From Scilla litardierei (taxonomy: Eukaryota > Streptophyta > Magnoliopsida > Asparagales > Asparagaceae), in NCBI GenBank assembly GCA_030789695.1, contig CM061130.1, positions 17,540,561 to 17,604,560 of the forward strand: a stretch of 64,000 bases of DNA, read 5' to 3'. The position numbers and the translations under genes were made by a program. Positions 23,042 through 35,099 of this stretch are shown here, in pieces (position 1 is the first letter of the stretch; each line of letters starts with the position of its first letter). The notes beneath the pieces were generated by a model that did not search any database, was not told where the DNA came from, and saw only the letters and a list, made by a program, of their open reading frames with translations.

Positions 23042-23646
23042 TGTAGGATCCTGCCAGAACAGAGTTAGGATCGATAAATGAAGTTGAGACTTACGCTTGC
23101 GTATGCGACACGGTAGTCACAGAACTTCGCCTTCGGATTCGCCACGACGGATCGAGTCTTCTCACGAACGGAGTAAGGCTACTAAATCCACAATCTAAAT
23201 CTCTACTTTTAGATTAAGAACTTGGATAAAGAGAGAAGATGGATTTCGGCAGAGCTTCGCTAGAATGAAATGCATGCAAGAATGCCATGCAAAAGTGTAA
23301 GGAAATGGCTAACCCTTGGGTCTTATTTATAGCCCCCAAGGTAGTTATTTTAGGAGTAATTGTTCCTTTGGAACAATTTAATTAAGGTGTACCATCGTAC
23401 ATGGCATATTATAAGCTTAAGTTGTACCATATGCATGGTACAACATAAGCTTAGGATATTACCCCTTTATTAGCCATATGTCGCATGCACTTATGCACAT
23501 ATAATTCCACTTTCCCATCAATCTAGAGATCCTCTCCTCAAGGGAACATATTCCCTTTGCACACGACTACGTGTACGCGACGTTCGAGGTCCGTATTCCC
23601 TCGTACATCCCCCACAAGGGTGTACTAACGTCTTCCATATCCAACA
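23042..23646 (-). repeat. E3 3' LTR
   Basis: Plus-strand ends are TGTAGGATCC and TATCCAACA; in element sense it runs TGTTGGATA to GGATCCTACA. A purine-rich tract, GTGAGTGGGAGA in element sense, lies directly outside at 23647-23658 and acts as polypurine tract. Confidence 0.93.
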
Positions 23647-24650
23647 TCTCCCACTCACACTTGAGGGGATTGTAAGAGAACGTCTTTCTCTTAGTTCTTT
23701 TATCTATCATACCGAGAAATAGACCGTGCGACCGTCATGCGCGTAGAGTCTGTTGTTGTGCACTTGTTAGAGATACACAACGACCTCGAAGGTGCAAAGT
23801 TGAGTAGATCAACGCATGCTTTACCCTAGATTATTTCTTCACATTTCTTATACTTTATATTCAACAATTGAATCCCATCTGGATCACAATTGGCTGGCCA
23901 GCTTTGAATCATTAAAGTCCAAATATGAATATGAAATCAATCTTCCTCTTCTTGCGAACCTTCTGATCTTGACTTGATTCGCTTTTCTAACGTGCCCCGT
24001 CGAGCCGAATTATCATAGCCCATTAGCAACACGCTAAGATAGCGATCATCTCGTCAAATCTAAAGGAACCAATTGGAGTCCGTGAGGGTAAGAGTTAAGG
24101 CCCATATGGCCTTTGAGTCTCACATAATAGCAAACACTATTGCTACTAACTCAGTGGTCGAAATGCATACATGGTATGAACACGTATTACAACATCGCTC
24201 CTTTCCCAGGGAGTGTATGTCTCAATGATGTTGTAAGGATGATGATCAGACACCACAATGTCTGACTTTGAGTCCCTTATTCTACTCAAATAATCCTTTA
24301 GACTCACATCCCGCATTTAGACAGATAGGATTTCAAAAAAAATCCTCTTAGATCTTTTGTAAGCATCCATATGATGCAGATCTTTCATGCGACCATTTTG
24401 TTTAAGTCATGACTCTTAAATCATTCGTCTGATGATTTTGACTTCAAACATGTCTCATCTCTATTCCATCCGTCTGATGGAATAAGGCGGTTGCTCATGT
24501 GAGAGAGCCAACCTCAATCTGTCCGACATACTAGAATTCAGCTGAGATTTCAAAATGTACACAAACATTTCTCAAGAATTTCATATGCAATGTTTGAAAA
24601 AGAACTTATTCTTTTATTAAATTTGATCTTTCTTAGACATGGGAATATAT
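23647..24650 (-). other. E3 3' untranslated region
   Basis: About 1 kb between polypurine tract and RNase H remnant. Only short AT-rich sequence is visible; no ORF, repeat or motif can be assigned. Confidence 0.6.
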
Positions 24651-24659
24651 ATTGGTACA

Positions 24660-25935
24660 ACTCAGCTCTTACGCAATCCTTTGGATGATAAGTGTTTATA
24701 AAACACATTTCTGGGGATTGCTTTCGTAAGCGGATCCTCTATCATCTCATGCGTAGATATGTACATTATGTCTACCTTCTTGGTTTTATCATAGTCTTTT
24801 GCAAATTCGTATCGGATATCAATGTGTTTGATCTTACAAGACACATTATCCTCTTAACCGCTTTCCAGTGTACTTGCCCTGGATTGGATTGGTAACGACT
24901 TACCATTTCCAACGGCAAAACAGATGTCCGGTCTCGTACACACCATAGCGTACATAAGACTATCAACTGCACTGGAATATGGAACTTTTTCCATAATGTC
25001 CTTTTCCTTTTGGTTCTTTGGACACGATTCCATATATAAATTATCGCACATGCTTATATGAATATCAATGGACTTGCAGTCCTGCATATCAAAGCGTTCT
25101 AGAACCTTCTTTATATAAGTCTCCTGAGAGAGAAAGAAGTTTCTTCGAACGATTCCTTGAAATCTTAACTCCAAGGATATATGCGGCTTCTCCCATGTCT
25201 TTCATCTCAAAAACTGATGAAAGCCAAGCCTTGATATCCATCACAAAGCCCTTGTTATTTCCGGCTATTAAAATGTCATCTACATGTAGAGACATGATAA
25301 TATACTTGCTTTTAATCCTTTTGATATATACTTAGTTATCTTCATCAAGCATGGTAAAACCATTTGATAACTTTAAAAAATCGTATATACCATTGCCTCG
25401 ATGATTGTTTAAGACCATATATGGACTTATGAAGTTTACAAACCTTATGTTTGTTTCCTTCTTTTACAAACCCTGTTGGTTGTTCCATATAAATCTCAAT
25501 TTCCATTTCTCCATTGAGAAAGGCAATCTTTACATCCATTTGATGTAATTCGAGGTCTAAGCAAGTCACCACTGCCAGAATCAGGCGAATCGAGGTAAAA
25601 CGAACAGGTGAGAAGGTCTCTTCGTAGTCTATCCCTTCCTGTTGCGTAAAACCTTTCGTGACAAGGCGAGCTTTATATCTGTCAATAGAGCCATTAGCCT
25701 TATGCTTGATCTTGAGAACCCATTTGTTCCCAATAGCTCTACGTCCTCTGGGTAAGTCAACTAAGTCCCAGACATGGTTAACCTTCATGGATTCTAATTC
25801 CTCTTGCATCGCTTCCATCCATTTGTCTTTTGCAGGGCAAGATACGGCCTGTTTGAAAGTAGTAGGCTCATCATCTTCTTGTAGTAAAGTCATAAAGGTT
25901 TGCAGAAATTCATCCTCAAATCTTAGAGGAGCCAA
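24660..25935 (-). pseudogene. E3 reverse transcriptase and truncated RNase H
   Basis: RT of Ty1/copia type in several frames. The first block (25935-25345) carries KWMEAMQEELESMKVNHVWDL, GNKWVLKIKHKANGSIDRYKA, TKGFTQQEGIDYEETFSPV and KLHKSIYGLKQSSRQWY. The active site follows at about 25290 as SLHVDDILIAGN, where the usual tyrosine of YVDD is histidine. Further blocks are LGVKISRNRSKKLLSLSG and VPYSSAVDSLMYAMVCTRPD. After VKRIMCL the RNase H core with its D/E/D residues is missing; sequence jumps to the C-terminal KHIDIRYEFAKD and STHEMIEDPLTKAIPRNVF. The element cannot complete reverse transcription alone. Confidence 0.88.
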
Positions 25936-27254
25936 CCTTGTATGACTACTACGTCGTATTTGAGATTCTTCAAGTCCTTGTTGACTCGAATTTTTTGATC
26001 AATTCTAATATCACTCCCACTTGGAATGTCGTTAGAATTGCTCCCACTTGGATCATTATTCCCGTATGAAATAGGATAATCGTCATTCGTATAATCCATT
26101 GGTGAAGGTTGAAACGTATTTTCGTTTTCACCAAGAATTCTCCCACTCGAATGAGGTAATCCTTCTTGATCATAAACCTCAAATAGAGATAAGTCCTGAC
26201 TTATCTCGCCCTGTCTTGGAAACTCGTTTTCCAAGAAAGTGACATCCCTCGACTTAAACTCAATTAGCCCACCATTGTCTTTCTGACTAACAAAAACATA
26301 ACCTTTGGAGTTTTCTGCGTATCGTTTAAAGATACATTTCCTTCCTTTTGGCCCAAGTTTGCCATATTTATGGGAGGAAATATGTGCGTAGAATGCACAA
26401 CCCTAAGGTTTCAAAATGTTTAAGTCAGGAGACATTTGGTTCCATAACTCATAAGGAGTGGAGCTAACTGATTTCGAGGGTATGCGGTTTAAAATGAAAG
26501 CGGCCGTCAATAATGCATCACCCCAAAAGGTGATTGGCAAGTTTGCTTGCGCCATCATTGAACGGACCATTTCCATTAAAGTCCTATTTCTCCTTTCTGC
26601 AACACCGTTTTGTTGAGGAGTATAAGGCATAGTTACCTGATGTACTATGCCTTTTTCATCACAAAGTTCCTTAAAATTTATTGATTGATATTCACCGCCC
26701 CTATCGGTTCGCAAGACCTTAATCTTGCGATCTAATTGATTCTCCACTAAACTCATATAGTTTTTAAAGCAAGCCAAAGCTTCACTTATGTGGGATATCA
26801 AATAGATATGTCCGAATCGGGTGAAATCATCAATAAAAGTGATGAAATAGGACTTTCCGCGTCTTGTCTTGACATTCATCGGACCACATATGTCCGAATG
26901 GATAAGCTGTAATGGAACCTTGGCCCTTGTGCCGGTTCCAAACGGCTTGCGACAAGATTTCCCTACAAGCCAATGTTCGCAGGTCGACATTTCAACCTTT
27001 GAAACATTGGATAGAAGGCCACGTTTGGCAAATCTATCCATACGCGTTGGTCCAATATGACCAAGCCTTGTGTGCCAACAAATTATATTAGACTCATTAG
27101 TCAAAGAATTTGTCACAAGGAAATTTTCATTACATGAGGAACCATACATTGTACTTATTACAATAAATCCTTTGAAATACAAACCCAGTACCAATAAAGG
27201 AATTATTATAAAATAGGTCCATATTACAATCATGAAGGAACCAACTATAACCAA
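25923..27254 (-). pseudogene. E3 integrase and linker to RT
   Basis: A nearly open integrase (27254-26403). The HHCC zinc region includes CWHTRLGHIGPTRM and CEHWLVGKSCRKPF. The rve core has HSDICGPMNVKTRRGK, FIDDFTRF, VLRTDRGGEYQS and QQNGVAERRNRTLMEMVRSM, giving the D-D-E triad. A stop at about 26403 and frame changes precede the copia C-terminal region (26400-26240; KGRKCIFKRYAENSKGYVF-like). The linker 26234-25923 (VYDQEGLPHSSGRILGENEN) is polar and poorly conserved, as is usual between copia integrase and RT. Confidence 0.88.
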
Positions 27255-27480
27255 GACCCATTAAATTGACCACAGTTTTAATATTCCTTTGAATATATGG
27301 AATGAAGAGAACATTATGAAGTAGGAGGTGCGGCCGTTATCCAAGACTAGCTTGCGAGTCCCAACGCCTTTCACCTACATTGATCCACTTCATTCCTTGG
27401 GGTATCCGGTGATACTCCACGAAGGACCGTCTGTCCCTTGTTATGTGGTCGGTGGCACCTGAATCAATTATCCCAAAATG
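27255..27480 (-). pseudogene. E3 protease remnant
   Basis: After a frame change at the end of gag, the minus strand reads IIDSGATDHITRDRRSF at about 27470-27420, the copia protease active-site box D-S-G-A. The following text to 27255 (EYHRIPQGMKW, LLLHNVLFIPYIQRNI) is interrupted by a stop. Only part of the domain is readable. Confidence 0.7.
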
Positions 27481-28185
27481 GATTAGATTCCACAAGAAAT
27501 ATTGAACTAGAAACACATATGTAACTAGTATTACAAGTTACCTCGTCACTTCCACTCGTACACGAACGAGCATAGTGACCGAGCTTGTTGCACTTGAAGC
27601 ACTTGATCCTTTTCAAGTCTTTCTTCTTGTGCCATTTCTTGTGCCCACCCTTATGTTTGGGTTCCATGGTAGACTCAGATTGCTTATTACGTTCATTAGA
27701 AGACTTCGAACGATCTTTACGTTTCTTTCCCCCGTGTGAGGAACTAGCTACCATGTGCACATCTGCACTTGGCTTGGCAGCCGCAAGCCGCTCTTCCTCT
27801 AATTCGAGGTGCTTGGAGACATCGTTGAAGGTCTTGATGCTCTCATTATGAGTGAGATGCATCTTCATCTGATCCCACCCATTTGGTAGGGAACGTATGA
27901 CTGCTTGGATTTGTTGCTCATCTGTGAGCACATGACCTGCATCCTTTAACTCTGAGATTAGATTCGCCATATGTCGCAGATGTTTGCCCATGGAATGATC
28001 TGGACGTTTCTTATATGAATCGAATCTTATAGTCAAGGCTCGAAGTTTGGACACCGATGTGCCACCAAACTTCTCCTCAAGCTTGGACCATATGTCCATG
28101 GCTAAGTCATGCTCCCGGAAGATGCGCATTATGTCATCAGCCATACTGCTTAATAACGTAATGCGCGCTATCTTATTCTTCCGAG
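27464..28185 (-). pseudogene. E3 gag, C-terminal part
   Basis: Continuation of gag after E4. It contains the UBN2-type capsid (IWSKLEEKFGGTSVSKLRAL, then IQAVIRSLPNGWDQMKMHL) and a lysine-rich stretch, followed by the CCHC knuckle CFKCNKLGHYARSC at about 27601-27560. Frame is kept from the insertion point to the end of the knuckle. The ORF closes at 27464, just where the protease frame starts one base off. Confidence 0.88.
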
Positions 28186-28190
28186 ACCAA

Positions 28191-30486
28191 TGTCACGACC
28201 CGCTTCCCTAAAATGGAGGCGAGACGTGAAAAGGTCCGCACGAGAGTGGAGCTGTGAAGCCCCAAACTCGATAAGCGTCCACAATACATAAACAGGTCCC
28301 TGTAACCACAACAGAATAGCAATAATAACACAAGGAGAGACTGAAATAAAATTCACATCTCACAAATATTGTCCAACATCACAAATAAGTTCAACATCCA
28401 GAAAAGCCACCAGGCTAAAAGAAAAGAGTCTAAAGGCCCAGAACAAGGCCAACAAAAGAAACGACATAACAAAATATAGTATAGGTGCCACGCACCGATA
28501 ACAAAACAACTGCCTAAACAAAAGTAAAGCACAACGAAGACACTAGGACTGGTCCCCAGTGTCCACGTACTCCCCGTCAAACACAAGCACGGGCTCGGCG
28601 TCTGCAAACACCTCGTCCCCAACAAGTAACTCAGGCTCGGGCTCTAACATGTGTCACCCAAAAGAGAAAAGGGGCACATGTCAGCAAGTCGAACGACTTG
28701 TGCAAGGAAACGGGAATAATGGTAAACTAGCAACCTAACAATTAAAACATGGTGCATGGCAAGTAAAGTACGGTGGTAACAAGTAAGGTAAAGTATAGTA
28801 CAAGTGGCAAGGGGTTGTTGTGACATGTAATGTCAAGTAACAAGTACAAGTACAAGGGATCACTCAACGAGTGCCCTATTGCCCGCAGGCTGTGTTCAGG
28901 TATCAAGTACAAGGGATCACTCAACGAGTGCCCTATTGCCCACAGGCTGTGATGAGCTCGTCTTCTGGAACACGAGCCAGAAAGTGTATTTGATAAGTAT
29001 GGCGTAGGGGTGCACCTAGCCGGAACGAGTAACACTAGTATGTAGCGATGCTACGCAATCACGATGAGCATTCAAGCATGCAATGACATGAGCAGATAAT
29101 TTGCGTACCGTTAATTAAATTAAACGTGACAGGCGAAATGCAATGACATGAACATATTCGCGTACCGTTAATTAAATTAAACATGGCAGTTAAAATGCAA
29201 TAGCAGTTAAGGATGCATGGATGACATGAACAGTTATTTTCGCGTACCGTTAAGGAAAGTAAACGTGACATACAAGCATGATGAAAGTGACGGACCAAGC
29301 TTCGTTGTCAAGCTAGGCCAATGGCGTCTAAACGGCTATCCTTTCACCGTCTAGTCTCTTTTACGCTAAAGCAAGGTAAATGGCCTAAGACATGGCCTAA
29401 ATCAAGAGATGCAAGTTTCACTTGCCTATCACCGGGGAGAACGGTCACGAAAGTTCGTCTCCGCGGATGCTAGCCTACGGGGAATCGCTGTTATGGGGAA
29501 CAATCATCAAAACACAAGTATTTTATTAGGGTTTCATAAAAATTGCAATAGGGTAAGAAAACAACGGTGGATCGATTTCTTACCGAGAGGAGGCGGAAGG
29601 AACACTCCGGGGAACCCTAGGACCAGATCTGGAAAAGATTGGAGAAGTTTGGGGAAACTAGGGTTTTGGGGGATTTGGGGATTTGATGGGTTTTGGTGAG
29701 ATTTTGGGGAAGATGAGAGGTAGATAGGGTAGATGGATGGTTTGGATGATGGATTTAGGGCTTGGAATGAAGCAATGGAGCTTGGAGGAAGATGGGGGCT
29801 CAATGGGGGAGAAACTAGGGCTTAGGGTCGTGTTGGAGAAGAAGAAGTCGTTTGGGGGGGTATTTATAGGTTGAGCTGGCGGCTAGGGCAAAACTAGGGT
29901 TTCCTGCACTGCTTAGTCGGTCAAAGAACAACTGTTGACCGACTAGTTCGAGATCTAGTCGGTCGGTTGAACAACGCAGACCGACTAAGTGTAAACAGTA
30001 ACTCCAGTCGAAAACCTGAACTAAGAGTTAGTCGGTTCAAGAAGCATCGCCGACCGACTAGTTTGCAACCTAGTCGGTCAACCAACGTTCTTAGACCGAC
30101 TAACGATAAACAGTAGCTTCCTCAGAAAATTAGAAAGCTCACTAGTCGGTCCAAGAAGGATTGCCGACCGACTGGATCGTCATCTAGTCGGTCGGTGGCC
30201 CTTCTTACACCGGCTAATGAGCACAGAAAGTACCAATACGGAGCGCGAGGCCCCGTGATCGAATCCTAAGACTCCTAGGCTTGATCTAATAGTTAGATAT
30301 GACCGTTATGAAGCCCGTCACAAACGACGTACTTCGAAATCGACGATCCTAAGGAAGAATCGAGAAAATACGACGAATCGATCGAAAATGAAAGTTACGG
30401 AGACGAAAACCACACAAGAGGAGAAAATCCACCAAAACATATATTATAATATATAAAATCCAGATACATGAAAAGCAGTCGTTACA
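28191..30486 (-). repeat. E4 3' LTR
   Basis: In element sense it runs TGTAACGACTGC to GTCGTGACA. The TATA box (TATAAATA, minus strand) is at 29861-29868. Upstream of it in element sense, 29913-30210, is the TAGTCGGTC/GACCGACTA array. Downstream near 28847-28946 is a duplicated module containing GAGTGCCCTATTGCCC on the plus strand. The polypurine tract TTGGGGAGGA (minus strand) lies directly outside at 30487-30496. Confidence 0.95.
29913..30210 (-). promoter_or_regulatory. E4 U3 inverted-motif array
   Basis: TAGTCGGTC and its reverse complement GACCGACTA alternate about every 20 bp, forming at least four inverted pairs about 42 bp apart, with a few decayed copies. In element sense the array ends about 50 bp before the TATA box at 29861-29868. 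An identical copy sits in the other LTR (36967-37264). Confidence 0.7.
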
Positions 30487-30531
30487 TCCTCCCCAACTTA
30501 AGAAAAATTCCGTCCTCGGAATTCCCAAAAC

Positions 30532-31422
30532 TCACGAGTCCGGAAACAAAAGTGGAAAACGCTCTCGCATCTCATCCTCATTCTCCCAAGTAGACTCTCC
30601 AGGTGAACCGTGTCGCCACATCACCCTCACAAGATTAACAATCTTGTTCCGAAGCGATTTCTGACGCCTGTCCAGAATCTGCACTGGATGCTGGTCATAC
30701 GTCATATCGGGGCGAACGGTAATCTCCGAAAAATCCACCGCATGAGACGGATCGCTAATGTATCGACGAAGCTGCGACACATGGAAAACATTGTGAACTC
30801 CTTCCAAAGACGGCGGCAAGGCCAAGCGATAAGCTACCTCGCCAACCCTCTCCAAAACGTCAAACGGTCCAATGTATCGCGGGCTCAACTTTCCACGCTT
30901 CCCAAAACGAATCACACCACGATTCGGGGAAATCTTCAAGAACACATGGTCACCCGGCTGAAACTCCAAAGGACGACGTTTAGCATCCGACCAATGCTTA
31001 AAACGGTCCTGAGCAATTCTCAACCTCTCCCGAATATTCCTGACGATATCCACGGCCTCCACGATCATCTCAGGTCCCAACAACTCCCGATCACCAACGT
31101 CATCCCAACTCAATGGCGATCGACATTTCCTCCCATAAAGAGCGGCGAAAGGCGCCATGCCAATACTCGCCTGGAAGCTGTTGTTGTAAGAGAACTCCAC
31201 CAAGTGTAGATGGTCCTCCCACGAACCCTTGAAATCCAACATGCACGCCCTCAGCATGTCTTCCAAAATCTGAATCGTCCTCTCGGACTGGCCATCCGTC
31301 TGCGGATGGTACGCCGTGCTGAAACTCAGACGCGTACCCAAACTCTTCTGCAAACTCTGCCAGAACTGAGATGTGAACCTCGTGTCTCTGTCAGACACGA
31401 TACTCACGGGGACTCCATGAAG
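30532..31422 (-). CDS. E4 integrase C-terminal half plus chromodomain
   Basis: In-frame continuation of pol after the TGA at 31425-31423. It holds the second and third integrase catalytic residues (IVSDRDTRF, then [16 protein letters not shown]), the GPY/F-like region [18 protein letters not shown] and [10 protein letters not shown]. The C-terminus ([45 protein letters not shown]) is a Tekay-type chromodomain, expected to guide integration toward heterochromatin. The frame matches the upstream ORF exactly, so this half is lost only because of the stop codon. Ends at TAG/TGA near 30532. Confidence 0.92.
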   Translation of the reverse strand, partial: LHGVPVSIVSDRDTRFTSQFWQSLQKSLGTRLSFSTAYHPQTDGQSERTIQILEDMLRACMLDFKGSWEDHLHLVEFSYNNSFQASIGMAPFAALYGRKCRSPLSWDDVGDRELLGPEMIVEAVDIVRNIRERLRIAQDRFKHWSDAKRRPLEFQPGDHVFLKISPNRGVIRFGKRGKLSPRYIGPFDVLERVGEVAYRLALPPSLEGVHNVFHVSQLRRYISDPSHAVDFSEITVRPDMTYDQHPVQILDRRQKSLRNKIVNLVRVMWRHGSPGESTWENEDEMRERFPLLFPDS

Positions 31423-33854
31423 TCACACAACCTCCTCCATATATCTCCTCGCTAGCGCCTCAGTGGACTGTCCCACTCGGAACGGAATAAAGTGCGCAGA
31501 TTTGGTCAATCGATCTACGATCACCCAAATCGCGTCATTCTGCTTCGGACTCCGAGGTAGTCCAGTCACGAAATCCATAGTGATGTGCTGCCACTTCCAC
31601 TCCGGAATCGGAAGCGGTTGTAGCATCCCGGCCGAACGCTGATGCTCCGCCTTCACTTGCTGGCAAACCAAGCACTTGGCTACACTCCGAGCCACGCTCC
31701 TCTTCATACCATGCCACCAATAATTCAGACGAAGATCCTGGTACATCTTGGTGCCACCAGGATGCACAGAATACGGCGAACTGTGTGCCTCCACCATCAG
31801 CTCCTCTCTGATATCCCCAGCTGGCACACACAACCTGGCTCCAAACCTCAGCGAGCCATCCTCATGAATCAAAAAGTCAGTCCGCAGACCGGCTTCCACC
31901 ATCTCCCGAATCCTCACCAGCTTCGGATCCTCAGCCTGGCCAGCCTTAATCCGATCCACGATCGTCGACTGCACCTGCATGTACATCAACGACGAAGCCT
32001 CTCCAGGAAGAACAATCTCCACGCCAGACTCGCAAAAATCCTGCTGCAATCTCCACTGCGAGGTCAAAATCATCACCGCAGGAAGCCTACTCAAAGCATC
32101 CGGAACCACATTCACCTTGCCAGGGTGATACTGCAAATCAATCTCGTAATCCGCCATAAGCTCCAACCACCGACGCTGTCGCATGTTGAGCTCCTTCTGA
32201 GTGAAAATATACTTCAAGCTTTTGTGATCGGTGAAAATCTTCACTTTCTCACTCAGCAAGAAGTGCCTCCAAATCTTAAGAGCAAACACAACGGCAGCCA
32301 ACTCCAAATCATGTGTCGGGTAATTCTTCTCATGAACCTTAAGCTGACGAGACGCATACGCCACAACGTGCCCGTGCTGATGCAACACACAACCGAGACC
32401 CTTGCCAGAAGCATCGCAAAAGATCTCAAATCCACCGCTGCGATCAGGCACAACAAGAATAGGGGCACTCGTCAACCTCTCCTTCAGAACACCAAAAGCC
32501 CTCTCACAATCACCCGACCAAACATAAGCAATATCCTTCCGCGTCAACCTGGTCATCGGCTCAGCAATACGGGAAAAGTCCTTAATGAATCGCCGATAAT
32601 AACCAGCAAGTCCAAGAAAACTCCGAATCTCAGACGCAGACGACGGAACAGGCCACTCCCTGATGGCCCGAATCTTCTCGGGATCCACTGAAATACCATC
32701 TCCAGTCACCACATGCCCGAGAAAAGCAACTCTATCCAGCCAAAACTCGCACTTCGAAAACTTAGCATACAAACGATGCTTCCTCAAGATCTCCAACACC
32801 GTCCTTAAGTGCGAGGCATGCTCTTCCTCCGACTTCGAATAGATCAGAATGTCGTCAATGAAGATAACGACAAACTTATCCAAAAAGTCGTAGAAAATCA
32901 GGTTCATCAGATTCATGAAAACTGCGGGCGCGTTAGTTACGCCAAAAGGCATAACCACGAACTCATAGTGTCCATACTTCGTCCTGAACGCTGTCTTCGG
33001 AACATCTCCCTTCTTCACCTTCAACTGATGGTAACCACTCCTCAAATCCAATTTAGAAAACACCCTCGAACCTCCAAGCTGATCAAAAATATCATCGATG
33101 CGAGGCAACGGGTATTTATTCTTAATGGTCACCGCATTCAATTCCCGATAGTCCACGCACATGCGACGCGAACCATCCTTCTTCTTAACCAGCAACACCG
33201 GTGCTCCCCACGGAGACACACTAGGATTAATATAACCCTTCTGCAAAAGATCATCCAACTGCTTCCGCAACTCTTCCAACTCTGCAGGTGCCATACGATA
33301 CGGCGCCTTCGAAATCGGCTGCGCACCTGGAACAAGATCGATAGAAAATTCCAAAGCCCGATCAGGCGGCAAACCAGACATCTCCTCGGGGAAGACGTCG
33401 CCAAAATCTCGCACCACAGCTGGCCACTCCAGCTCCATCTGCATAGCCACAGCCTCCACCGGCCTGGCCCGAAATCTGACAGGACCAAGCGAACTGCTAC
33501 CACGACTGAACTCAAACACTGGGTGTCCGGGAATCTCGAACACCACCTTCTTCCTCCGACAGTCGATCGTAGCATAGAAGCTCGCAAGCCAATCCATCCC
33601 AAGAACTGCATCATAGTTGATGATGTCGTGGACAATGAAATCAGCACAAAGCTCTCGTCCACAAACCACCAACGGGCAAGAATTGCACCCACGATGCACC
33701 GAGACCACACCATTCCCTGTAACGATATTCCAACTCTTCGAAAGAGGGGACGTCGACAAGTAATGCCTCTCCACGAAGCTCCGAGAAATAATGCACATCG
33801 ATGCACCAGAGTCAAAGAGGACTCGTGCAGGAAATGTGCACACCAAAATCACAC
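31423..33854 (-). CDS. E4 pol exon: protease, RT, RNase H, integrase N-terminus
   Basis: 810 codons ending at TGA (31425-31423). Protease box LFDSGAS lies at residues 13-19. RT spans about 200-380 with [11 protein letters not shown] and the active site [12 protein letters not shown] (FIDD at 331-334). RNase H is intact with FCDASGKG (D480), E517, TDHKSL (D542) and PDALSRL (D585). The integrase zinc finger ([19 protein letters not shown]) and first catalytic D ([10 protein letters not shown]) follow. There is no ATG at the start: the exon begins at an apparent splice acceptor (33855/33854) and joins gag in frame as Gag-Pol. The TGA replaces an expected arginine codon (CGA to TGA). Confidence 0.93.
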
Positions 33855-33967
33855 CTAATCAATCAATTAACAATCAAATCCTAGTCTAGCAAACAATCAT
33901 GAGCAAGCAACCAATATAATCAAAAATCAACTAACTAAGGAAGATAAATAGCTAGAATGAGCGTTAC
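33855..33967 (-). other. E4 putative intron between gag and pol (113 bp)
   Basis: Minus-strand donor TTGCAG/GTAACG at 33968/33967 and acceptor TTGATTAG/GTGTG at 33855/33854. The segment is AT/T-rich with TTAATTGATTGAT before the acceptor and includes the gag stop codon. Removal joins phase-1 exons exactly (G + GT gives Gly) and restores the usual gag-protease junction, VIAG followed by VILV. Unspliced RNA would give Gag alone, spliced RNA Gag-Pol. The intron is inferred from sequence only. Confidence 0.75.
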
Positions 33968-35099
33968 CTGCAATAACTTCATCCACGGCCATGCTCTCCT
34001 CCTCAGTCATCAGAAAGGCCTGCCCTCTCGGCGGAACAGCCTGCCGAAAGGCCTGTCTCTGTGGAACAAGGGGCGCTCCACGTCCAACGGGCACAGGAGC
34101 TCGCTGCTGCAACGGCTGCGCTGCAATAGGAGCCCGCCAAGGCTGTCTCGACTTCGGACACTCCCGGATGGTGTGGGCAGGATCTCCGCAGACAATGCAC
34201 TGTCCTAGAAACCTCCTACACTGATCCCTGAGGTGTCCAGTCTTGCCACAGAAATGGCAAGTCTTCAGGATAGGCCCTCCTGGCCTCTTGAACTGCACCG
34301 GATGACTAGGCTTGAAACCAGGCCTAACCACAGCTCTCGCCTGTTCCACAGGCCTCTTTCCAGCTCCGGAAACATGTCCCTTCCTCTGATTCAAATTCAA
34401 CTCCTGCCGCCTCGCAGCAATCAGAACCTTCTGATATGTCTCCAAGTCAGAAGAGGTCACAAAGCTCTGAAGCTCCAAGGCAAGTCCCTGGAGAAATCGC
34501 TGAGCTTTCTCATCGGCATCCTGCACCATCTTAGGTGCAAACCGACTGAGCCTCGTGAACTCCTGGTGGTACTGATCCACCGACAAGCTCCCCTGCTTCA
34601 GATCTATAAAGCGCTGCAGCATCACCTGCCGAGCAGCCTTCGGGAAGAACTCTCCATCGAATCTGGACTTGAAGGTAGCCCAGACGATCGGCTCCACCAG
34701 CATCTTCTCTTCAGCATCCCACAAATTCCTGGCGTTATCCTTCAGCTGCCTCTTAGCCAGATCAACCCATCCAGCCGGGTTAATCTTTGCCATTGCCAAG
34801 TTATCCTCAATGTTCCTTATCCATTCGTCGGCAGCCAGAGGACCCTCAGAACCATCAAAGTATGCGGGACCCAGCTCCCGAAATTGCTTCGCTCCTGGCT
34901 CAGAGCGAGGGGCATCGGGAAGAGCCCGGGCAGCTCGAGCAGGTGGAGCATTCTGGACTTGCAAAAGCACGCCCTGCTGCACTTGCATCATCTGGATCAT
35001 CATCCGCATCATCTCACCGCTGGTGGGTTCCCGCTCAGGCTCCTCATCATGAGGGAGCGCACCACTACCACCACCGCGGGTGAAACGTCTTCCTGCCAT
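33927..35099 (-). CDS. E4 gag
   Basis: 390 codons from ATG at 35099 (MAGRRFTRGG), complete and uninterrupted. The capsid core is at about residues 70-210: PAYFDGSEGPLAADEWI, LAKRQLKDNARNLWD, FKSRFDGEFFPKAARQ and FIDLKQGSLSVDQYHQEF. Two CCHC knuckles follow: CHFCGKTGHLRDQC at about 282 and CIVCGDPAHTIREC at about 303. The last 13 residues (NAHSSYLSSLVS) come from the apparent intron; residues 1-377 plus a shared Gly would be common to Gag and Gag-Pol. Function: virus-like particle assembly and RNA packaging in the cytoplasm. Confidence 0.93.
   Translation of the reverse strand: MAGRRFTRGGGSGALPHDEEPEREPTSGEMMRMMIQMMQVQQGVLLQVQNAPPARAARALPDAPRSEPGAKQFRELGPAYFDGSEGPLAADEWIRNIEDNLAMAKINPAGWVDLAKRQLKDNARNLWDAEEKMLVEPIVWATFKSRFDGEFFPKAARQVMLQRFIDLKQGSLSVDQYHQEFTRLSRFAPKMVQDADEKAQRFLQGLALELQSFVTSSDLETYQKVLIAARRQELNLNQRKGHVSGAGKRPVEQARAVVRPGFKPSHPVQFKRPGGPILKTCHFCGKTGHLRDQCRRFLGQCIVCGDPAHTIRECPKSRQPWRAPIAAQPLQQRAPVPVGRGAPLVPQRQAFRQAVPPRGQAFLMTEEESMAVDEVIAGNAHSSYLSSLVS

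Noticed and set aside
26010..26050. CTCCCACTTGGA words in the E3 linker matching words in the E3 leader (37820-38140)
   Set aside because: In the linker they encode a short repeated PSG segment; likely coincidence of short words, no longer similarity seen.
28200..29300. Short ORFs in the E4 LTRs duplicated at two places
   Set aside because: They occur in both LTR copies because the LTRs are identical; no coding features.
31642..33858. Long plus-strand ORFs opposite E4 pol
   Set aside because: Antisense shadows of an intact, motif-rich minus-strand pol.
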